Below, piece after piece: positions 54,060-61,033 of a stretch of DNA of 64,000 bases; the first letter of the stretch is position 1; each line of letters opens with the position of its first letter. The DNA comes from Bacteroidota bacterium. Its GTDB lineage: Bacteria > Bacteroidota > Rhodothermia > Rhodothermales > UBA10348. Under the pieces are notes generated by a model, which was not told the origin of the DNA, did no database searches, and saw only the letters and a program-made list of their open reading frames with translations. The DNA lies in NCBI GenBank assembly GCA_022567305.1, contig JADFHF010000001.1, forward strand, positions 1 to 64,000. Direction: 5' to 3'. A program made the translations under genes and the position numbers.

Positions 54060-56126
54060 CTAGTCCTGGTTCTTTCTCGACTTGGGCTTTCGCCGTATGG
54101 ATTTGCCATCTGAGGGAAGATTTACGTCGGTCACATGTCCATTACCGCTCGAATCAACAACCACACGTTCTCCTGGAAACTGTCTGATATGATCCGGTTT
54201 AATGACTTTCCCCGTTCCCTTTGCGTTCGGTGACGCTTCGTGAATGTAAAAGTCCTCATTGGGCAAAGAATCGTTGTGTCGCCTTGCCGCGGAAGCCGCT
54301 CTTCGCATACTCTCATCGGCATTCTTTCTGAGCTCACCCAAATTCGACCGTATCCTCATTTCCAGAAGATCGAAGGCGTGCTCAAACGCTGCCCGATCGC
54401 GCTCAAACTCCAGCGTTCGACTGCCAGATCGAATAAGCTGATCCATTCTCGATAAGCTCGCGCTCAACGCGAACAAATAGATTGCGCTATTGGCCAGACG
54501 AGCCTGAGTGGCCTGCCGGGTCACAATCTGTTCTTTGTGCCATTTGCTGGCAAGCTTGAACGAGTGAGAATGTTTTTGAACCAGACTCGACAATCGAGAA
54601 GCGTATTCAACCAACTCTGGCTGAACCGAAGGCAGCTCCGGAGGTGGCGGCTTATATCCGGCGAACAGCTGCGCCGCCAAATGAATCGCTCTCTTAAATA
54701 TTTTGGGATTCGACAGATTTCTTGATAGACGGCGAATGTTTTCGGAGACAGCGGCATCACCATGCCACGCAACCGCTTCCTGAATTTCAATCATTTGCTC
54801 GGCCAGCTGCTTACCACCGTAGGCGAAAATGAATGGTTGCATCACTTCGTTTGAACCCTCAACGATTCGGTGGATTCGATTGTCCCTCCAAATCCGTTCC
54901 AGCTCATTCTCGGTCATGAACCCCTCGCCTCCCATAATCTCCAGCGCATCATCTATGACTTCCCACCCGAGCTCGGAGCATAAAACCTTAGTGATCGCGG
55001 TTTCGACCATGATGTCGACGTCTCCTCGATCCAACATCCCTGTCATCAGGTAAAGAGAAGCATCCATGGCAAACGTGAATGCCGCCATTTTCGCAATACG
55101 TTGCTGGACCAACTCGAATTCTGCGAGCGGACGGTCAAACTGATACCTGGTCTGAACCCATTTTACACTCTGGTCCATGGCCTGTTTTGCACCGCCGGTA
55201 ACTCCTGCAGACAGGGTACACCGTCCAAAATTCAAGCAGGTTAAGGCAACTTGCAGGCCTCGCCCTTCTTCATGCAGCACATTCTCTCTGGGAATCCGCA
55301 CATTGTCGAATCGAATTCTCGCTTGCCAGGTGCCTCGAATGCCGGCCTTACTTCGATTATTTTCGAATATTTCAAAACCGGGCATATCCGGTGCGCAGAT
55401 GAGCGCCGTAACCGCGTCTTTCTCCTCCCCAGTCTTCTCGCTGCGGATAAGTTGCTTCGCCATAACGGTGAACACACCGCTAAACGAACCAGAAGTGCTC
55501 CACTTCTTCTCACCGTTTAGAATAAAATACTTGCCGTCTTCGGACAGGACGCACCGGGTTTCTTGTCCGGCGGCATCTGAGCCTACGTTTGGTTCTGACA
55601 GGCAGAATGCCGACAGGTATTCCCTCGCGACTTTCGGTAAGTAGTATCGCTTTTGTTTCTCGGTACCAAAAAGCATGATCGCCTTGCACCCGATCGACTG
55701 ATGGGCCGAGACCAATACAGCAGTCGATCCGCAATAGCGACCGATCAATTCGAGAACCCGGTTGTAACTGGTAATGCCAAGCCCGAGTCCGTCGTACTCC
55801 TGAGGTACTGTCATCCCCATAACGCCCATGTCAAAGAGACGTTTGATACACCACTCCGGAATGCACTCGTCCTGGTCAATCGCCACAGACGGATGTTCCA
55901 TCTTCATGTAGGGTTCCAGCTCAGCGAGGAGCGTGTTGCACCGGTTTTTTTCTTCCTCACTCTCCTCCGGATACGGGAATACGGCCTTCCCCTGGAAACG
56001 CCCCCAGAAGAGGTTTTTTGCAAACCCCATTTCATCCGGCTCCGGTCCGATCATCTTATCGATTTCAAGAATCATCTTCTGATCCTTAGCAGAAATATTC
56101 TTGAGATTCAGATTACCGAGACTCAT
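54060..56126 (-). CDS. Acyl-CoA dehydrogenase with C-terminal extension
   Basis: A 688-residue flavoenzyme oxidising acyl-CoA to enoyl-CoA in beta-oxidation. The standard dehydrogenase core covers about residues 55-460: FCLSEPNVGSDAAG, FILNGEKKWSTSGSF, VRIPRENVLHEEGRGLQVA, QFDRPLAEFELVQQRIAKM and the late EIMGGEGFMTENELERIWRD. A further 200 or so helical residues follow, as in the VLCAD/ACAD9-like long forms, ending in a short basic tail (SIRRKPKSRKNQD). It is divergent from pyrF and convergent with the DUF1501 gene. Confidence 0.9.
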   Translation of the reverse strand: MSLGNLNLKNISAKDQKMILEIDKMIGPEPDEMGFAKNLFWGRFQGKAVFPYPEESEEEKNRCNTLLAELEPYMKMEHPSVAIDQDECIPEWCIKRLFDMGVMGMTVPQEYDGLGLGITSYNRVLELIGRYCGSTAVLVSAHQSIGCKAIMLFGTEKQKRYYLPKVAREYLSAFCLSEPNVGSDAAGQETRCVLSEDGKYFILNGEKKWSTSGSFSGVFTVMAKQLIRSEKTGEEKDAVTALICAPDMPGFEIFENNRSKAGIRGTWQARIRFDNVRIPRENVLHEEGRGLQVALTCLNFGRCTLSAGVTGGAKQAMDQSVKWVQTRYQFDRPLAEFELVQQRIAKMAAFTFAMDASLYLMTGMLDRGDVDIMVETAITKVLCSELGWEVIDDALEIMGGEGFMTENELERIWRDNRIHRIVEGSNEVMQPFIFAYGGKQLAEQMIEIQEAVAWHGDAAVSENIRRLSRNLSNPKIFKRAIHLAAQLFAGYKPPPPELPSVQPELVEYASRLSSLVQKHSHSFKLASKWHKEQIVTRQATQARLANSAIYLFALSASLSRMDQLIRSGSRTLEFERDRAAFEHAFDLLEMRIRSNLGELRKNADESMRRAASAARRHNDSLPNEDFYIHEASPNAKGTGKVIKPDHIRQFPGERVVVDSSGNGHVTDVNLPSDGKSIRRKPKSRKNQD

Positions 56127-56366
56127 GCAGCGTCACCAAATTACATTTTCAATGATTCCAAACTCTGTCCTGGATCTCAGGATAGATCGCGTCCCCTTTA
56201 TGGTTACCGTATTCGAGAGTTCCACGCTCCAAGGTGCATATTCTGTGATGATTTCTATTATGAACGTGGACTCTTGTGCCTGCCCGCTGAGGACCTTCGC
56301 CTATTGGTTATATTCGGCATGATTTTGCATCTCAAAAGCAGATAATCGTAGCAGAAATAAATTATC

Positions 56367-57197
56367 GTGAAGGCATCATTCCAGACGCAGCTTCTCGAGA
56401 TACAATCCTCAAAGCAGTCTCATCTGTGTGTCGGATTGGATCCCGACCCGGCCAGAATGCCGTCAGGCCTCACGGCTTCTTCTTCGGTCGCGAATGCGGT
56501 TCTGGAGTTCACAGAACGCATCATTCATGCCACATCTCCTTATGTCTCCGCTTTCAAGTTTAATATTGCCTTTTTTGAAGCCCTCGGCACCGATGGTTTT
56601 CGGGTCTTGAAAGAGGCGCTTTCTTGCACTCCCGCGGGCATCGCTACCATCGCCGATGCCAAACGAGGTGATATCGGGAATACAGCACGTTTTTATGCTA
56701 AAGCCTTCTTTGAAGACTTGAATTTCGACGCCATCACGATTTCACCGTACATGGGTGGTGATTCTGTTCGTCCGTTTCTGGAATATGAGGGAAAGGGTGT
56801 TTTTCTCCTCGTTCGGACGTCCAATCCGGGCGGTAATGAATTTCAGACGCTGATGGTCAACCATGAACCTGTGTATCAGATCGTGGCCAGAACGGCAGTC
56901 GGATGGGCAGCCGACCTGCCCGGTTCTTTAGGATTTGTCGTCGGTGCCACGAATCTGGATGAGCTCTCCCACCTTCGAACCGCCCACCCCGATGTTCCGT
57001 TTTTAATCCCCGGAGTAGGAATTCAGGGAGGAGACGCCGTGTCCGTGATGAATTCTGCTGGTTTAGGACCGGTCCTCATCAACAGCAGCCGCCAGATCCT
57101 GTACGCATCCGACCGCGATGATTTTGCACAGAAGGCTGCGGAGCAAGCTGAACTATTGCGCCTCGAACTAAGGGAGGCCCGTCATTCAAAACCATAA
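56367..57197 (+). CDS. pyrF: Orotidine 5'-phosphate decarboxylase, type 2
   Basis: A 276-residue decarboxylase making UMP, of the longer type-2 branch. Motifs: HLCVGLDPDPARMP, FKFNIAFFEALG, the catalytic DAKRGDIGNTARFYA, TSNPGGNEFQTL and VPFLIPGVGIQGGDA. Starts with GTG at 56367. The ABM-domain gene begins 12 bases after it. Confidence 0.93.
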   Translation: MKASFQTQLLEIQSSKQSHLCVGLDPDPARMPSGLTASSSVANAVLEFTERIIHATSPYVSAFKFNIAFFEALGTDGFRVLKEALSCTPAGIATIADAKRGDIGNTARFYAKAFFEDLNFDAITISPYMGGDSVRPFLEYEGKGVFLLVRTSNPGGNEFQTLMVNHEPVYQIVARTAVGWAADLPGSLGFVVGATNLDELSHLRTAHPDVPFLIPGVGIQGGDAVSVMNSAGLGPVLINSSRQILYASDRDDFAQKAAEQAELLRLELREARHSKP

Positions 57198-57209
57198 CCT
57201 GTACGTTAA

Positions 57210-57506
57210 ATGCTCGTTCGAATCGTCCGTATGTCGTTCAATGAAGGCGAAGTAACATCGTTTTTATCGCTGTTCCATGACACGTGCGACCAAATTCGTG
57301 CTGTTTCAGGCTGCAATCACCTGGAACTGTGGCAGAATATCGATGAACCCGGCGAAATGACGACCTATAGTCTCTGGGATTCGACCGAGGCCCTGGAGGC
57401 CTACCGAGAGAGTGATCTTTTTCGGATCACATGGGAAAAAGCTAGATTGCTCTTTGATGCTCCCGCCCTCGCCTCCAGTCATGCGATCAAGGTTGCGCGT
57501 CCGTAG
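57210..57506 (+). CDS. Small ABM-domain (antibiotic monooxygenase-like) protein
   Basis: A 98-residue ferredoxin-like dimeric alpha-beta barrel protein: LVRIVRMSFNEGEVTSFLSL at the N-terminus, then GCNHLELWQNIDEPGEMTTY and SLWDSTEALEAYRESDLF. These small proteins act as haem or quinol monooxygenases or as unspecified stress proteins. It is probably co-transcribed with pyrF and is convergent with the TonB-receptor gene. Confidence 0.75.
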   Translation: MLVRIVRMSFNEGEVTSFLSLFHDTCDQIRAVSGCNHLELWQNIDEPGEMTTYSLWDSTEALEAYRESDLFRITWEKARLLFDAPALASSHAIKVARP

Positions 57507-57532
57507 CCCGATCGAGCTCAACGATCGAGTCG

Positions 57533-59572
57533 CTAAAAGGAAAGACTGGCACCGGCGCGCATTTCCCGGCCGATTCCAGGTAAACCCAGTTGCGGCGAGA
57601 CAACCTCATCCGTCACATTGTTCAGGCCAGCGTACAGTTCAATGAAAATGCCACCCACGTGAAAATATCTTCGAATTGCTGCCCTCAGATTAAGCTCGGA
57701 CGATGGTGGCAATGCCACCTGATCATTGTTCAGATCTTGACCGTAGGCGCGGCCAACCCGCCTGAGGTTGGCCTGGAAGGAGCCCCCCCAGCGTGTAATG
57801 ACGTTTACGCTGATCGATCCCAGGAGCTCAGGTTTTTCAATGAGCTTCCGGGTGCGACTTCCAATTAAAGCCTCGGGCTTCATCCAGCTTACATGGCCGT
57901 GCGCGGTCAGGTATTCGAACAATCGAATCGAACCAGCCACTTCAACACCTCGCACACGACTTCCATCCAAATTGATTCTTTTCCTTCTCGTGGTGCCCTC
58001 TATGTCTATTACAACCTGATCGATCGTATCGAAGGTGCGTCTGTAGAATGCGACGATTTCACCGGATATAACGTCACCGCGAACCTCAAAGGCCGCATCG
58101 GCCTGAAAGGAGGTTTCCGGACGCAGATCCGGATTCAATTCAAACCGGTGAAGGGCTTCGCCGAATAGTTCTCTCATGGTTGGGAATCTGACTTTCCTTC
58201 CTAGTGAGATTCGGATCAAACGCTGATCTCCGAGCTCATACCGCAGGCTACCGGTTACGCCGCCGGCGATGTCCGTATCACGCGCAGGTTTGTCGCCCGT
58301 CTCCGGTGTAGCGCTCGCATCCAAACTCGCGCCAACCGTGATCCCGATTCGTTCACGGATTGGCATCTCAAATTCTAACCCGGATGAAAAGAGAACCTGT
58401 TTGAACTGTTGTGTTAGCGAACTCGATCGCAATGGGTCCTCGGCCAATTCCAAATCGATCTGCGAGTGAATCGAACGCAACCAGTTGATGGACGCGCGAA
58501 TCTTACCTGGGCCAAGCGACCGACTGCCAACGAGTCGAAGGCCGATGGTCCTGTCTTCATCTTCTTCGAGATCAGTAACCCGGTTATAACGATGGTCGCT
58601 GAACTGTTCAATGTGCTGATCGAATCGACCTATCCAAACGGTAGCTCTGAGTTGTCCGACGGATGATCGAGCCGTCCGGGCATTGGCGATGAACATCGTA
58701 TTTCGCCACAGCGGATATCTCCAATATCGGACGCGATCCCGTTCCGGGTCGATGTGGCCCTCCGGGGCGATTCCCTTCTTTGCATCCACATGCAGGACCG
58801 AAAAACCCAACTCGGAATCGTCGTTACCCAGCCGACTGATCCGAGCAAACACGTTCGAAATGTTGCGATCTGTATTGGTTCGGATCTTTCCGCCAATCTG
58901 ACTAAACTCCAGATTTGCACCATCCGGCAGGCGCTGCCCGTCGGAAGAGAACAATCCACCGCTAACCACCGCCGACCATTTCTTGGTCCTCCATAGGTAT
59001 ATGGCCCTGCCCAATCGAGAAGAATTTGATCCAAGTTGGATGGTCGACTCGGCATGCGAACCGGTACCGTCCATCGACCTGGACTGAAGGTTTACGGCTC
59101 CTCCGATAACGTTCGCTCCATAAATCACAGATGGAACGCCACGAGAAACAGCCATTCCGCCCAACATCCCGGTCGGAATCAGACTCATATCCACTCGATA
59201 GTCCCAGGGGATATTGAGAAGAGCTCCGTCGAAGAACACGGCTACTTGACGCTCGCCGGCATTTCGTATGTAAATGAGGGATTCTCCCCGGGAGTTGGTC
59301 TGCAAATGAGCAGACGGTATCAAGGGTACGAGGGCCGCCACCGACGGAGCATCCTGGCGTACGATTGAGGCAATTGAAATGCGTCGGATGGCTTCAGTTG
59401 ATTGCCTCGCTCCGGAAGACCCGCCGACGACGATTTCAGAAAGTTCATACGTTCGAAGCGAATCTGCTTTGCTCGCTCCAGGCTGAGCGCGTGCAGGTGC
59501 GGCGTTGAGGCCGAAAAGCACAGCGACTCCCAGAAATATCTGGCTCCCTCGAATCACTTGTCGTTTTCTCAA
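57533..59572 (-). CDS. TonB-dependent outer-membrane receptor
   Basis: A 679-residue receptor. The signal peptide (FLGVAVLFGLNAAPARAQ) and a TonB-box-like segment (RTYELSEIVVGG) precede the plug domain (SLIYIRNAGERQVAVFFDGA, VIYGANVIGGAVNLQ). A 22-strand barrel follows, with the terminal strand REMRAGASLSF. It imports a siderophore, cobalamin or glycan; the substrate is not identifiable. Its only plausible start is a TTG at 59572, which overlaps the stop of glgC by 4 bases, so translation should be coupled to glgC. Confidence 0.85.
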   Translation of the reverse strand: MRKRQVIRGSQIFLGVAVLFGLNAAPARAQPGASKADSLRTYELSEIVVGGSSGARQSTEAIRRISIASIVRQDAPSVAALVPLIPSAHLQTNSRGESLIYIRNAGERQVAVFFDGALLNIPWDYRVDMSLIPTGMLGGMAVSRGVPSVIYGANVIGGAVNLQSRSMDGTGSHAESTIQLGSNSSRLGRAIYLWRTKKWSAVVSGGLFSSDGQRLPDGANLEFSQIGGKIRTNTDRNISNVFARISRLGNDDSELGFSVLHVDAKKGIAPEGHIDPERDRVRYWRYPLWRNTMFIANARTARSSVGQLRATVWIGRFDQHIEQFSDHRYNRVTDLEEDEDRTIGLRLVGSRSLGPGKIRASINWLRSIHSQIDLELAEDPLRSSSLTQQFKQVLFSSGLEFEMPIRERIGITVGASLDASATPETGDKPARDTDIAGGVTGSLRYELGDQRLIRISLGRKVRFPTMRELFGEALHRFELNPDLRPETSFQADAAFEVRGDVISGEIVAFYRRTFDTIDQVVIDIEGTTRRKRINLDGSRVRGVEVAGSIRLFEYLTAHGHVSWMKPEALIGSRTRKLIEKPELLGSISVNVITRWGGSFQANLRRVGRAYGQDLNNDQVALPPSSELNLRAAIRRYFHVGGIFIELYAGLNNVTDEVVSPQLGLPGIGREMRAGASLSF

Positions 59573-60834
59573 AGTTTAGTATCGTCGGGAATCAGTGCAT
59601 TTTTCGGAACAATGAGTATTCCATCTCGGATGTAATAATTTTCCCCATCGTATTCAGAAACGTTCTCCGAATTTCGAATAACACATCGTTTGCCGATGCT
59701 GACGTTTCTATCGATGATCGCACCTTCAATCACTGTTCCGGAGTCGATTCCAGGCTCAGGAGGCCCTTCATCTGTCGGACGAACCGACGGATCGTGCCAT
59801 CTGAAATAATCCGACCCCATCAGGATCGAATCCCTAATCGTGCAGCCCGATCCGATAAAGGAGCGAAGGCCAATCACGGAATTCGAAATAGAGCTTGCGA
59901 AGATGACCGTTGCTTCAGCAATCAGGGACTCGGTGATGTTCGATTCAATGATTTTTGCCGGGGGCAGCGTTCGAGGATTGGTATGCAGCGGCATTTTGGG
60001 ATCGTAAATGTCAAAGGGAGGACTCGGACGTGCCAACATCAGATTCGCTTCATAGAACGATTTGATGGTCCCGATATCGCTCCAGTATCCCTCGAAAGGA
60101 TAGCTATACACCTTATGGGTCCCAATAGAATAAGGAATTATTTCCCTTCCAAAGTCATGCGAATCTGTTCTCTCTTCCAAAAGACCGGCAAGTACACCCT
60201 TTGAAAAAATGTATATCCCCATGGAGGCGAGATACTGCCGGCCTTCGGCCTTCATCGTATCACTGACAGAACTCTCCAACCCTGGTACGTTTTCAGGATT
60301 TGGTTTCTCATAAAACTCAGTGATTCGATGTTCCGGAGTCGTTTTTAGAATGCCGAAATCTGGCACTTCCTGCCGGGTTACCGGAATTGAAGCAATCGTT
60401 ATGTCCGCGCCGTGTTCGATATGATGCGCCAACATCTTGCGGTAGTCCATGGTATACAGCTGATCGCCCGAGAGCACCAGCACGTGTTCTTTTCTGTATA
60501 ACGCAACGTGTTGCATACTCTGCCGGACGGCATCGGCCGTTCCCTGAAACCACTCGGTCGAACCCGGTGTCTGTTCGGCGGCCAGGATGTTGACAGAGCC
60601 ATGTCGAAATCGATCGAATCGATACGTCTGTGCGACGTGCCTATTCAGGCTAGCAGAATTGTACTGCGTCAACACGAAAACCGTATTGATGCCCGAATTG
60701 ATGCAATTGGATAATGGGATATCGATGAGACGGTACTTTCCGGCTACCGGTACCGCGGGTTTGGCTCGCCGCTGGGTAAGCGGAAACAACCGCGTACCCG
60801 CTCCGCCACCCAGAATAATTGCGACTATGCTCAT
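59569..60834 (-). CDS. glgC: Glucose-1-phosphate adenylyltransferase
   Basis: A 421-residue ADP-glucose pyrophosphorylase, the committed step of bacterial glycogen synthesis. Motifs: AIILGGGAGTRLFPLTQRRA followed by KPAVPVAGKYRLID, QGTADAVRQ, VLVLSGDQLYTMDY, FYEKP, and a C-terminal left-handed beta-helix (IEGAIIDRNVSIGKRCVIRN). Complete. The TonB-receptor gene overlaps its stop. It is divergent from the DUF4175 gene. Confidence 0.93.
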   Translation of the reverse strand: MSIVAIILGGGAGTRLFPLTQRRAKPAVPVAGKYRLIDIPLSNCINSGINTVFVLTQYNSASLNRHVAQTYRFDRFRHGSVNILAAEQTPGSTEWFQGTADAVRQSMQHVALYRKEHVLVLSGDQLYTMDYRKMLAHHIEHGADITIASIPVTRQEVPDFGILKTTPEHRITEFYEKPNPENVPGLESSVSDTMKAEGRQYLASMGIYIFSKGVLAGLLEERTDSHDFGREIIPYSIGTHKVYSYPFEGYWSDIGTIKSFYEANLMLARPSPPFDIYDPKMPLHTNPRTLPPAKIIESNITESLIAEATVIFASSISNSVIGLRSFIGSGCTIRDSILMGSDYFRWHDPSVRPTDEGPPEPGIDSGTVIEGAIIDRNVSIGKRCVIRNSENVSEYDGENYYIRDGILIVPKNALIPDDTKL

Positions 60835-61033
60835 GGCCGAATTTGAAATGACTTAGGTGTATTTCATGAGCCAAAATAAGGAGCTCCGATCCAACGAGTT
60901 GATTAAGGATCTCGCAATATTCTGATATTTTCAATCGTTTCGAGTTCAATCGCGTCCGTTTTTGGCGCCAACTTCTGAAACCAGAGCTGCCTCCGACCGG
61001 TAAACCGATCACCAAAATGTACCTCTAACCGCC

